Positions 1 to 5,811 are shown, numbered from the stretch's first letter. The stretch is DNA of 9,999 nucleotides from Patescibacteria group bacterium (GCA_018817245.1 JAHIUG010000033.1:1-9999); one strand, 5' to 3'. The notes: generated by a model not told the origin, from the sequence alone. Numbers and translations: made by a program.

Positions 1-1422
1 ATCGCTTTTTTGTTCGTCTAAAAATGAATGAAAACCGGATTCCCAATCTTTCACACGTTCGATTTCAATCTTATCCACAAATCCTTTTGTAAGCGCGTAA
101 AGAATAATAACCTGGTGTTCAGTGGACACTGGCGCGTATTGACCTTGCTTCAGAATTTCAACTGTGCGGCGGCCGCGTTCAATTTGCTTGCGCGTTGCTT
201 CATCCAGATCAGTTGCAAATTGTGCGAACGCCTCCAGCTCTCTGAACTGCGCGAGGTCTAAACGCAATGGACCGGCTACTTTTTTCATAGCAGGTGTTTG
301 TGCTGCTCCTCCAACACGAGAGACTGACAATCCAACATTCAATGCCGGACGCACGCCTTTGTAGAATAAATCGCTTTCAAGATAAATTTGTCCATCTGTA
401 ATTGAAATAACGTTTGTAGGAATGTACGCTGAAACATCTCCTGCCTGAGTCTCAATAATTGGGAGTGCGGTTATTGATCCGCCGCCGTTTTCTTTATTGC
501 GACGACAAGCTCGCTCCAAAAGTCTGGAGTGTAAATAAAATACGTCACCCGGATAAGCTTCGCGTCCCGGTGGTCTGCGCAGGAGTAGTGAAACCTCGCG
601 ATATGCCCAGGCGTGTTTTGATAAATCATCGTAAATTACAAGTGCGTCCTTTTCTTGATCCATGAAAAATTCCGCAATCGCGCAGCCGGCGTAAGGTGCG
701 ATGTATTGCAAAGATGCCGGATCTGAAGCTCCGGCTAAAACCACAACTGTGTATTCCATTGCCCCGGCTTCTTCAAGTCTGGCAACTATTTTCGCCACCT
801 TAGATTCTTTTTGTCCGATCGCTACATATACACAGACTACGTCCTGACCTTTTTGATTGATAATCGCGTCAATCGCAACAGCGGTTTTTCCAACCTGGCG
901 GTCGCCGATTATAAGTTCGCGTTGACCGCGTCCGATTGGAACCATTGAATCAATGGCTTTAATGCCAGTCATGAGCGGAACGCTAACAGGTTCTCGTGTC
1001 ATAACGCCTGGCGCTATTCTTTCGATTGGCATTGATTTTTCCGCTTTGAGTGGCCCTTTCCCGTCAACCGGCTGACCGAGTGGATCAACTACGCGACCAA
1101 CAACTTCTGACGATGCGGGAATAGACAATGTTTTTCCGGTTAAGCTTACTGACTGCCCGGCTCTGATATTAGATGGATCACCTAAAATAACGGCTCCAAC
1201 GCGATCATGCTCCAGGTTTAAAACAAATCCCATTTCGCCGCCTTCAAATTTAAGCATTTCCATTGAGCCTGCTTTTGTGAGACCGGATATTGAGGCTATA
1301 CCGTCACCAACGTCGCGGACTAAGCCGGATTCTGTGGCTTGCGTGGAAACCTCAAATCGTTTGATTTGCTCCTTTAGCTGCTCTGCTATTTTATTTGCGG
1401 CAGTTACATTGGGTTGATCCAT
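1..1422 (-). CDS. atpA: F1Fo ATP synthase subunit alpha (partial, C-terminal end missing)
   Basis: Non-catalytic nucleotide-binding subunit of the F1 head, alternating with beta in the alpha3beta3 hexamer at the inner face of the membrane. The frame is open for 474 codons from the ATG at 1422 to the left edge with no stop; E. coli alpha has 513 residues, so roughly the last 40 lie outside. Visible landmarks are the P-loop GDRQVGKT at residues 173-180, the Walker B stretch ALVIYDDLSKHAWAYRE, the run LLLRRPPGREAYPGDVFYLH, the segment ALPIIETQAGDVSAYIPTNV and the arginine finger Arg369 in SVSRVGGAAQ. The start is the first ATG of the frame and gives an N-terminus that aligns with the family. No SD precedes it; the leader is a tract of repeated 'agtttgtag' words. 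It is the sixth gene of the atp operon, 94 bp after atpH. The gamma, beta and epsilon genes would be expected further left. Confidence 0.97.
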   Translation of the reverse strand, partial: MDQPNVTAANKIAEQLKEQIKRFEVSTQATESGLVRDVGDGIASISGLTKAGSMEMLKFEGGEMGFVLNLEHDRVGAVILGDPSNIRAGQSVSLTGKTLSIPASSEVVGRVVDPLGQPVDGKGPLKAEKSMPIERIAPGVMTREPVSVPLMTGIKAIDSMVPIGRGQRELIIGDRQVGKTAVAIDAIINQKGQDVVCVYVAIGQKESKVAKIVARLEEAGAMEYTVVVLAGASDPASLQYIAPYAGCAIAEFFMDQEKDALVIYDDLSKHAWAYREVSLLLRRPPGREAYPGDVFYLHSRLLERACRRNKENGGGSITALPIIETQAGDVSAYIPTNVISITDGQIYLESDLFYKGVRPALNVGLSVSRVGGAAQTPAMKKVAGPLRLDLAQFRELEAFAQFATDLDEATRKQIERGRRTVEILKQGQYAPVSTEHQVIILYALTKGFVDKIEIERVKDWESGFHSFLDEQKSD

Positions 1423-1430
1423 ATATTTTT

Positions 1431-1489
1431 AGTTTGTAGTTAGTTTTGTAGTTTGTTACTGAAGGACTGATGAGCTAAAGGACTGATGA
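1431..1489. repeat. Degenerate word repeats in the atpH-atpA gap
   Basis: The 94-bp gap is built largely from short repeated words. 'agtttgtagt' and close variants run over 1431-1458, and the exact 12-mer 'aaggactgatga' occurs at 1462-1473 and again at 1478-1489. Related 'ttgtagtttgtag' recurs in the next gap (2062-2074). On the transcribed strand these words form the untranslated leader just before the atpA start. No function is evident. They may be remnants of slippage or a lineage-specific linker family. Confidence 0.75.
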
Positions 1490-1516
1490 ATAATTGTTTT
1501 TATGTTCCTCGGTTCT

Positions 1517-2053
1517 TCAGCTCATGAGTTCCTGTTTTAATCTTTCGATCTTTCCTTTTACACTTGCATCAAAATGCCAATCACCAATATCAACAATTAA
1601 ACCGCCTAAAATTTTGGAGTCTACTATTTCTTCAACGCCGCTCAATTCACCGAATTTTGCACTTAAAATGCGTTTGAGTTCTATTATTTCCGTTTCATTT
1701 AGCGGGATAGCAGTTTTTACTTTGGCTTGGTATTGCTTGGTTTTTTCTTGAGCTGCTGCCACAACTGCTGTTACAAAAGCTGGCAGTTCATCCAGTAGAT
1801 CTTTATACTGGAGAATGAGGAGCGCATTTAGCACATGTTCATGAACATGTGCTGAAAGGGCTGCTTTTAAAGCTGATTGGCGCTTGCTGAGCTGTACTGC
1901 CTTTTCTCTCAAATCTCTCAAGCTATCCGGGCTTTGCTCGAAAACTTTAATCACTAACTTTAGGTCGCTTACCACGCCATTAATTTCTCCCGTATCTTGT
2001 ACGGAATCAATGAGCGCATTTGCGATATCCTTAATTTGATGATTGGAAGCCAT
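1517..2053 (-). CDS. atpH: F1Fo ATP synthase subunit delta
   Basis: Peripheral stator subunit (OSCP-type) that joins the b-subunit stalk to the top of the F1 head. It is 178 residues long, the normal family size. The helical N-terminal part (about 1-105) is followed by a C-terminal domain carrying the delta signature near the end, DSKILGGLIVDIGDWHFDAS, then a basic terminal helix KGKIERLKQEL. The start at 2053 is the first ATG; no SD is seen, and the leader contains 'ttgtagtttgtag' words. It lies 64 bp after atpF and 94 bp before atpA, in the expected F1Fo order. It ends in TGA, consistent with the standard code. The sequence is divergent apart from the C-terminal signature, as is normal for delta. 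An unusual perfect 24-bp palindrome falls inside the coding sequence at 1830-1853, encoding SAHVHEHV. Confidence 0.93.
   Translation of the reverse strand: MASNHQIKDIANALIDSVQDTGEINGVVSDLKLVIKVFEQSPDSLRDLREKAVQLSKRQSALKAALSAHVHEHVLNALLILQYKDLLDELPAFVTAVVAAAQEKTKQYQAKVKTAIPLNETEIIELKRILSAKFGELSGVEEIVDSKILGGLIVDIGDWHFDASVKGKIERLKQELMS
1830..1853. repeat. Perfect 24-bp palindrome inside atpH
   Basis: The half-site 'agcacatgttca' (1830-1841) is followed directly by its exact reverse complement (1842-1853). As RNA it could fold into a 10-bp stem with a CAUG loop; as DNA it is a fully symmetric site. It is read in frame as SAHVHEHV. A 12-bp perfect half-site is unlikely by chance in 10 kb. Its role, if any, is unknown. 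Confidence 0.85.
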
Positions 2054-2057
2054 AATT

Positions 2058-2117
2058 TAGCTTGTAGTTTGTAGGTTTATCCAAAATGTCTTCCTTAGCC
2101 TTCAGCCCTTTTGCTCT
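2058..2117. repeat. Word repeats in the atpF-atpH gap
   Basis: The 64-bp gap contains 'ttgtagtttgtag' (2062-2074), matching the words ahead of atpA. It also holds 'ttagccttcagcccttttgc' (2095-2114), with 'ctctagcctttt' overlapping the atpF stop. 'agccctt'-type words also fill the metG-cvpA gap (7341-7370). I see no promoter or terminator here. Confidence 0.55.
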
Positions 2118-2675
2118 CTAGCCTTTTGATTGCTCTATCTCCCTCAGCGCTTCGGAGATTAGTGATCGCTTTGTGTTTTCATCTATTTTTTCAGCCACCT
2201 TGTTAGTTGCTGCTGTAACCAGATCTGCAATATCCTCGCGTAAAGCAGTAAACGTGCCCTGACGCTCTACTTCAATTTGCTGTTTGGCATCAGCTATAAC
2301 TCGTTCCATATCTTGGTTTGTTAGCCTGATCTTGTCCTGACGAACCTTCTCAGCCTTATCCCGCGCTTCTTCTATAAACATGTGTGACTGAGCCTTGGCC
2401 TCGTTTATGATGCGTTCGTTTTCCTCAACAGCGCTTTTCAGTCTTTCGTCTGCTTCTTTGGAAAATTGCAAACCGTCCTCAATTTTTTTGGATCTTTCGT
2501 CCATCTTTATCATGAGAGGTTTGTAAGCCCACTTCCACAATACGAAAATCACAATCGCAAAGTTGATAAGCTGGGCAATAAAAAGCTGCCAATCAACTCC
2601 TAGTGAAGACAGGACACTGGAAAAAGCCCCGGCCTGGGCTGCCTCAGTTGCGGCTTGTACTGATTCTGGTGTCAT
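2118..2675 (-). CDS. atpF: F1Fo ATP synthase subunit b
   Basis: Membrane-anchored stator stalk; normally a dimer whose helices reach from subunit a to delta. It is 185 residues long. Residues 1-28 are a short N-terminal extension (MTPESVQAATEAAQAGAFSS...). They are followed by a single transmembrane helix at about 30-49 (WQLFIAQLINFAIVIFVLWK), the conserved boundary WAYKPLMIKMDER, and then an unbroken charged helix (about 58-165) rich in Glu, Lys, Arg and Ala with no Pro, typical of the b coiled coil. The C-terminus SLISEALREIEQSKG is the delta-contacting end. The first ATG is used; the only other way to remove the extension would be a non-ATG start. There is no SD. The leader carries the 19-base word shared with the atpB leader. 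Only one b-type gene is visible, so a b homodimer rather than b/b' is expected. Confidence 0.95.
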   Translation of the reverse strand: MTPESVQAATEAAQAGAFSSVLSSLGVDWQLFIAQLINFAIVIFVLWKWAYKPLMIKMDERSKKIEDGLQFSKEADERLKSAVEENERIINEAKAQSHMFIEEARDKAEKVRQDKIRLTNQDMERVIADAKQQIEVERQGTFTALREDIADLVTAATNKVAEKIDENTKRSLISEALREIEQSKG

Positions 2676-2680
2676 AGAGT

Positions 2681-2699
2681 TTGAATATCGAATGTCGAA
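2681..2699. repeat. 19-base word in the atpF leader (copy 1)
   Basis: 'ttgaatatcgaatgtcgaa' is identical to 3899-3917 in the atpB leader. On the mRNA strand it lies 5 bases upstream of the atpF ATG and continues as related 'tgtcgtatttcg'. The rest of the 85-bp gap is AT-rich, with no recognisable terminator. Confidence 0.85.
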
Positions 2700-2760
2700 T
2701 GTCGTATTTCGTACATTAAATTTTCATTAATTTTTATTATCTTTAATCCTATTTTTCGCA

Positions 2761-2985
2761 TTACAGTGTGAATACGACTACGAGCGCGTAAATGGCGATA
2801 GCCTCAGCAAATGCAGCTCCCAAGAGCATTGGCACGAACAACTTTCCTGTTGATTCAGGATTGCGGCCAATTGACTCCATTGCTTTGGTGACGATCATTC
2901 CGATCGCGTATGCTGGCGCTAAAGTAGCGATAGCAATAGTTATACCTTTTGTGAAAATTCTTACGGATTCTGGGTCCATACTCAT
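2761..2985 (-). CDS. atpE: F1Fo ATP synthase subunit c
   Basis: Proteolipid that forms the rotating ring in the membrane. It is 74 residues in a two-helix hairpin: TM1 about 12-33, polar loop SIGRNPES (38-45) and TM2 about 49-72. The ion-carrying carboxylate is Glu61 in LLGAAFAEAIAIYALVVVF. By hand alignment to the Ilyobacter sodium-type subunit, its Gln32 and Ser66 ligands correspond to Ile28 and Ala62 here, so proton coupling is more likely. The glycine-rich TM1 packing motif is replaced by Thr21-Ala23-Ala25-Ala27, which may affect ring size. The start is the ATG at 2985; Met3 (2979) is an alternative. No SD; the sequence before the start is 'aaacat', as for atpB. Confidence 0.96.
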   Translation of the reverse strand: MSMDPESVRIFTKGITIAIATLAPAYAIGMIVTKAMESIGRNPESTGKLFVPMLLGAAFAEAIAIYALVVVFTL

Positions 2986-3017
2986 ATGTTTGGTTATTTA
3001 TTAAGAATGAGTTTGGT

Positions 3018-3043
3018 ATTTTCCGTGGATAAACACAGAAAAT
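3018..3043 (-). other. Intercistronic hairpin between atpB and atpE
   Basis: An inverted repeat pairs 'attttc' and 'gtg' (3018-3027) with 'cac' and 'gaaaat' (3034-3043), with one C/A mismatch and a six-base loop. On the transcript it lies 12 bases after the atpB stop and 32 bases before the atpE start. No U tract follows, so it is unlikely to be a terminator. A processing or 3'-end-stabilising stem is possible, since c is needed in many copies per complex. Confidence 0.5.
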
Positions 3044-3055
3044 CCCTTCTCACAC

Positions 3056-3886
3056 CTAATGTGCGGCTGCTACTGCTTCAACTTTTTCGTGTTCTTCATC
3101 TCCATGAGGCGCCGCTGTTGCAACCGTTAAGTAAACGAGCGTTAGCAGCGCGAATACGGTAGCTTGCACCATTCCAACGATTAATTCAAGGGCCATGAAT
3201 GGTAATGGCACGAAAAATGCAGCTAAACTTGCAATAACTGTAATTAGAATTTCGCCTGCGAAAATATTGCCGAATAAACGAAGAGAAAGCGAAACAACTT
3301 TTGCTATTTCAGAAATAATTTCGATTACGCCCACGCCCAACTCGATTGTTGCTGTGAGAATTTTCATCACATTCATTGTCTTGAGCGCTTTCCAAAAAGT
3401 GCCGAGCTGAATGAATTTGTTAGCGTGAACAAAAAAGCCGAGCGTGAAGATCCCCAAAATATTGGATGTGATCACGGACACAAGAGCCATTGCAAGAGTT
3501 AAGTTCAAATCACTATTCGCAGGACGCAGGAGCGGAATCAGCTCTCTTTGTCCGTGTACAATTTCCCAAACTCCAATTGAACCCGTGCCCGGTAAAAGCC
3601 CCATCCAGTTTGAAAGCAAAATAAAAATAAAAACAGTACCAACAAAAGGCAGGAAACGCTTTGATTTTGCGCGGTCGTTTGTTACTTGGTCAAAATAACC
3701 TAACAGCGCTTCAAAAATTGACTCGATGGCTGACTGGAAACGACCCGGGACATCTTTAATTGAACGTTTTATAAAATAAGCGATCGCAATTAAAATTAAA
3801 ACCGCAATAGTTGAATTTATATATGCATTTGTTATTGCAAATGCTCCTATGTGGAATATTGGTTCTGCGGCAATTGGGGCGGACAT
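3056..3886 (-). CDS. atpB: F1Fo ATP synthase subunit a
   Basis: Stator membrane subunit that provides the ion half-channels against the c ring. It is 276 residues, near the usual length. Hydrophobic segments lie at about 24-41, 80-99, 128-155 and 175-258. The essential arginine is Arg203 in SLSLRLFGNIFAGE, equivalent to E. coli Arg210. The last helix ELIVGMVQATVFALLTLVYL carries Gln241, equivalent to E. coli Gln252. The N-terminus MSAPIAAEPIFHIG has the short 'hig.f.itN' amphipathic lead-in common in the family. The C-terminal tail (HGDEEHEKVEAVAAAH) is charged and ends in His. The start is the first ATG; there is no SD, and a 19-base repeat word lies 12 bases upstream. It follows atpZ by 39 bp and precedes atpE by 70 bp. 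Confidence 0.96.
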   Translation of the reverse strand: MSAPIAAEPIFHIGAFAITNAYINSTIAVLILIAIAYFIKRSIKDVPGRFQSAIESIFEALLGYFDQVTNDRAKSKRFLPFVGTVFIFILLSNWMGLLPGTGSIGVWEIVHGQRELIPLLRPANSDLNLTLAMALVSVITSNILGIFTLGFFVHANKFIQLGTFWKALKTMNVMKILTATIELGVGVIEIISEIAKVVSLSLRLFGNIFAGEILITVIASLAAFFVPLPFMALELIVGMVQATVFALLTLVYLTVATAAPHGDEEHEKVEAVAAAH

Positions 3887-3898
3887 ATGTTTCGAATG

Positions 3899-3917
3899 TT
3901 GAATATCGAATGTCGAA
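3899..3917. repeat. 19-base word in the atpB leader (copy 2)
   Basis: An exact copy of the 2681-2699 word, 12 bases upstream of the atpB start on the mRNA strand. It is flanked by further degenerate units ('ttcgaatg', 'gtcgaaaatcgag'), so the tract looks like a short degenerate tandem array rather than a single site. Confidence 0.85.
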
Positions 3918-3925
3918 AATCGAGT

Positions 3926-4162
3926 TTATAATTGTTTTGCGATTTTTCTTCCTTTTTTTATGACGATCTTTGCGACAATAAATAGGGCGAGGGCAAGTCC
4001 AATCGTTAAGAACACAAATTTGGTACTGAATTTTTCATCCATCCAACGTCCTAAAAGCGCAAAAATCACGGTTGGAACTGCTACGGTTACCATAAGATCC
4101 CCGACTATGCCCATTGCAATCCAAGGCGTGATTTTAGGTTTTTCAGTTGGTTTTTGTTCCAT
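3926..4162 (-). CDS. AtpZ/AtpI-like ATP synthase assembly protein
   Basis: A small two-helix membrane protein of 78 residues at the head of the atp operon. TM1 is about 13-36 and TM2 about 48-68, with a basic C-terminal tail (KKGRKIAKQL). Between them is the family's short connector LLGRWMDEKFSTKFVFLTIG, with the recognisable G-x-W-x-D pattern. Proteins of the AtpI/AtpZ group are encoded first in many atp operons, are not part of the core enzyme, and have been linked to c-ring assembly and to Mg2+/Ca2+ uptake. The length fits AtpZ better than the longer, four-helix AtpI, but the two cannot be separated firmly here, so no symbol is given. A clear promoter lies 23 bp upstream of the ATG. Confidence 0.85.
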   Translation of the reverse strand: MEQKPTEKPKITPWIAMGIVGDLMVTVAVPTVIFALLGRWMDEKFSTKFVFLTIGLALALFIVAKIVIKKGRKIAKQL

Positions 4163-4185
4163 AAACTAGCAAAAAATACGCTGCG

Positions 4186-4214
4186 ATTGTATCTGAATCT
4201 ACCAAAAACGTCAA
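4186..4214 (-). promoter_or_regulatory. Sigma70-type promoter of the atp operon
   Basis: On the minus strand the -35 box TTGACG (4214-4209) and -10 box TACAAT (4191-4186) are separated by exactly 17 bp. Each box differs from consensus by one base. AT-rich DNA lies upstream of the -35. The predicted start of transcription is near 4179, giving a leader of about 17 bases for the first gene and no SD. Confidence 0.8.
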
Positions 4215-4310
4215 TAATGAGGAAATTATTACTAAAAGGAATTTTAAATGACACATATATCAGGCATTAGAATCCCAATTTTATAAATTTGATTTATTGT
4301 TGGCTTTTAC

Positions 4311-4326
4311 TTTTTTTTAAAAAAAA
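4311..4326. other. T8A8 palindromic tract
   Basis: Eight T followed by eight A form a 16-bp self-complementary tract about 100 bp upstream of the atp -35 box. Such tracts bend DNA or exclude nucleoid proteins. On the minus strand the U8 follows a weak bulged stem (TGG/CCA with ATA/TAT), so it might also act as a poor terminator for the Cas2-like gene. The rest of 4215-4362 is AT-rich and I see nothing else in it. Confidence 0.5.
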
Positions 4327-4362
4327 TATGGCGTAGATATTAAACCACTATAGATACTTCAT

Positions 4363-4394
4363 CCCCATCTTTTCACGAGCGTGAGAAAATGGGG
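4363..4394. repeat. Palindromic element, copy 1 (3' side of the Cas2-like gene)
   Basis: A hairpin with 'ccccat' pairing to 'atgggg' at the base, one C/A mismatch, then 'tttt' with 'gaaa' (one G-U) and 'cacg' with 'cgtg', around a tiny loop. Bases 4365-4394 are identical over 30 bases to 5032-5061. It begins directly after the stop codon of the 4395-4970 gene. On the minus strand no U tract follows, so it does not fit a standard rho-independent terminator for that gene. Confidence 0.85.
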
Positions 4395-4970
4395 TTATTT
4401 TAATTTGAACTTATTAACGAATTTTTTATCTCCGGGGAAACGGTTGCATGTTAGATAAATCATTCCGGCATTCATTCTGTGTATCGAGCTCATCAATTCT
4501 ATAATCTCATTGCACGGATATGGATAGACCCACGCACTTCTTTGTAACTGGACGAATCCCGCCAGCTTGATCGAACTTCTAAAATAGTCCCTGGAACTTC
4601 TATATCGTTCAGGCACGTCAAACATCACAACACGCCATTTTTTATCCCAGCGTTTCGGTTTCTTGATTTGTTTGTTCTTGAGTTGATATCGAACAAATTC
4701 TTCATGTCCTTTGGATGTCGCTTTGATTTGCTCCTTTCCCTTGTTATCAATCCATACTTTAATTAATCCGCGTTTTTCAAGTCTGCTTAAAGCTTTTCTC
4801 AGTTGTTTCTTCTTCTTAGCAGGTGGATGTTTACTGAATACTGGAACAGCCTTTGCTAGACCTGGCATCAAAATGAAAATCGATATAATGCCGGCTGCAG
4901 CCACCAGACCTAGAATCGTTTTGGACAATTCACCATAATTCACCTTTGATGTTTCAGATTTTTTTGGCAT
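4395..4970 (-). CDS. PaaX/Cas2-like winged-helix protein
   Basis: A 191-residue protein. Residues 17-45 are hydrophobic (KTILGLVAAAGIISIFILMP). A winged-helix-like basic region at about 50-88 (KKKKQLRKALSRLEKRGLI ... IKATSKGHEEF) is followed by a linker and a Cas2-type ferredoxin fold at about 110-190. That fold starts with KKWRVVMFDVPERYRSSRDY, in which Asp118 matches the first-strand Asp of Cas2, and continues with GFVQLQRSAWVYPYPC. Such proteins are usually annotated as PaaX-family regulators or as Cas2, and I recall them as common in Patescibacteria. No cas1 or CRISPR array is visible here, so an adaptation role is unsupported. The hydrophobic stretch could be a membrane anchor or part of the helix-turn-helix core. 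The first ATG is used and there is no SD. The gene stands alone between two identical 30-base palindromes, upstream of the atp operon. Its true activity is unknown. Confidence 0.85.
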   Translation of the reverse strand: MPKKSETSKVNYGELSKTILGLVAAAGIISIFILMPGLAKAVPVFSKHPPAKKKKQLRKALSRLEKRGLIKVWIDNKGKEQIKATSKGHEEFVRYQLKNKQIKKPKRWDKKWRVVMFDVPERYRSSRDYFRSSIKLAGFVQLQRSAWVYPYPCNEIIELMSSIHRMNAGMIYLTCNRFPGDKKFVNKFKLK

Positions 4971-5009
4971 GAGTTTTATTGATGTAGTTATCTCTCTTTA
5001 GATTGGTGA

Positions 5010-5031
5010 TACCCCTCCGGATAAAAGGGTA
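5010..5031. promoter_or_regulatory. Inverted repeat in the Cas2-like gene leader (possible operator)
   Basis: 'taccc' (5010-5014) and 'gggta' (5027-5031) flank a 12-base loop; the match extends imperfectly outward (8 of 10 positions). It abuts palindrome copy 2 and lies 40-61 bp upstream of the start. PaaX-type regulators often bind inverted repeats in their own promoters. I cannot find a convincing -35/-10 pair here, so this is a weak call. Confidence 0.3.
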
Positions 5032-5061
5032 CCATCTTTTCACGAGCGTGAGAAAATGGGG
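5032..5061. repeat. Palindromic element, copy 2 (5' side of the Cas2-like gene)
   Basis: Thirty bases identical to 4365-4394 and in the same orientation, with core 'cttttcacgagcgtgagaaa'. It lies 61 bp upstream of the Cas2-like start, so the two copies bracket that gene. Neither strand shows a U tract right after the stem, which argues against a plain terminator. Confidence 0.85.
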
Positions 5062-5127
5062 GTGGAGCTTGATCGTACTTAAAATTTAGTAATTTGTTAG
5101 GAGGCTTCTCTTTGGAAGAAAGATAAC

Positions 5128-5155
5128 AATAAAAAGCAGCCTCGAGTGAGACTGC
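5128..5155 (-). terminator. Rho-independent terminator of the 5177-5756 gene
   Basis: On the minus strand an 8-bp stem GCAGTCTC/GAGGCTGC (one G-U pair) with a four-base loop is followed directly by UUUUUAUUG. It lies 22 bp past the TGA at 5177. It is the only textbook terminator in the window, and it supports the reality of the interrupted gene upstream. Bases 5062-5127, on its far side, show nothing recognisable. Confidence 0.85.
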
Positions 5156-5176
5156 GGAAGTTTGTCCGAACTAGGA

Positions 5177-5756
5177 TCAGGAGACAAGCCGGAGATTTGG
5201 CTTCTTGTCACCCTTGTCCGAAGGAGAGCTCTTGTCACGCTCAGCCTCGAGCTCTCTGATCTCAGCTTCGAGCATAGCTCTTTGTCGTTTGAGGGTTTGA
5301 AGTGGGAGCTCGCGATACGGAGGCTGGGGCGGTGGTTTCTTTTCTGGAAGTCGCGGATCTATGTTTTTTTACTCAAAACAATGAGTCGAGCTAAAAACAT
5401 GATGAGCCTAAGCGGTATTGAAATCAGTAAATAAAAGAGCGAATACAGTGAAATGCAAACGACGTTGGTCGTGATATAGAGTGGCCATACACAAGAAATA
5501 CGAACGAGATATGAATCCTTTAGCATATCAATATCTAATTCAGTATCGGGTGCGAAACAAGTCATTTCATGAAACCTACCAACGGTATCTTCAAATGCCT
5601 GTTTTGGAAAAAATATAAAGGCTCCAATAGTATTAGAGCGCCCTAGCTTCCAAACTTTTACTACTTTTCGAGAAATCAGTCTCCCCATCAGGAAGTACAG
5701 GGTGATACCCAGAAAAATGACGGGATGGATACCAGAATGATGAGTGTTGTGCTCAT
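5177..5756 (-). pseudogene. Interrupted gene for an unrecognised two-segment membrane protein
   Basis: I do not recognise the product. Three frames join into one protein. Frame one starts at the ATG at 5756 (MSTTLIILVSI), behind a strong SD. Frame two (stop-bounded 5359-5757; ATG at 5688) covers the middle. Frame three, open from 5368 to the TGA at 5177, encodes DPRLPEKKPPPQPPYRE and then a coiled-coil-like LKRQRAMLEAEIRELEAERD. One added base in the CCC near 5722-5725 and one in the A7 run (5364-5370 on the minus strand) give a continuous 193-residue protein. That protein has an N-terminal helix (about 4-23), a soluble part, a long hydrophobic segment (about 91-128), a proline-rich stretch and a charged helix. 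A promoter upstream and a terminator 22 bp downstream mark one transcription unit. Either it is decaying, or the consensus lost two bases in homopolymers. If translated as it stands, only short products arise. Confidence 0.72.
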
Positions 5757-5760
5757 TTCA

Positions 5761-5768
5761 TCCTCCTT
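5761..5768 (-). promoter_or_regulatory. Strong Shine-Dalgarno deciding the 5756 start
   Basis: AAGGAGGA on the minus strand, four bases before the ATG at 5756. It points to that ATG rather than the one at 5688, which has no SD. No other gene in the window has a comparable site. Confidence 0.85.
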
Positions 5769-5811
5769 GTCTTGTCGATGAACACCTGACTGCTCGCAGG
5801 CCGGGGATGAA

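Noticed and set aside
4248..4286. A 12-residue plus-strand frame with an SD-like AAAGGA (possible leader peptide)
   Set aside because: There is no plus-strand gene downstream for it to regulate; it lies in AT-rich DNA upstream of the minus-strand atp promoter.
1517..5179. Reassigned UGA codon (as in Gracilibacteria and SR1)
   Set aside because: atpH and the interrupted gene end naturally at TGA, no in-frame TGA is needed in any intact gene, and tryptophan is encoded by TGG.
5359..5375. A7 run as a programmed -1 frameshift site
   Set aside because: The zero-frame codons do not fit a proper X-XXY-YYZ heptamer. A second, similar break near 5722-5725 has no slippery site, so decay or consensus error explains both better.
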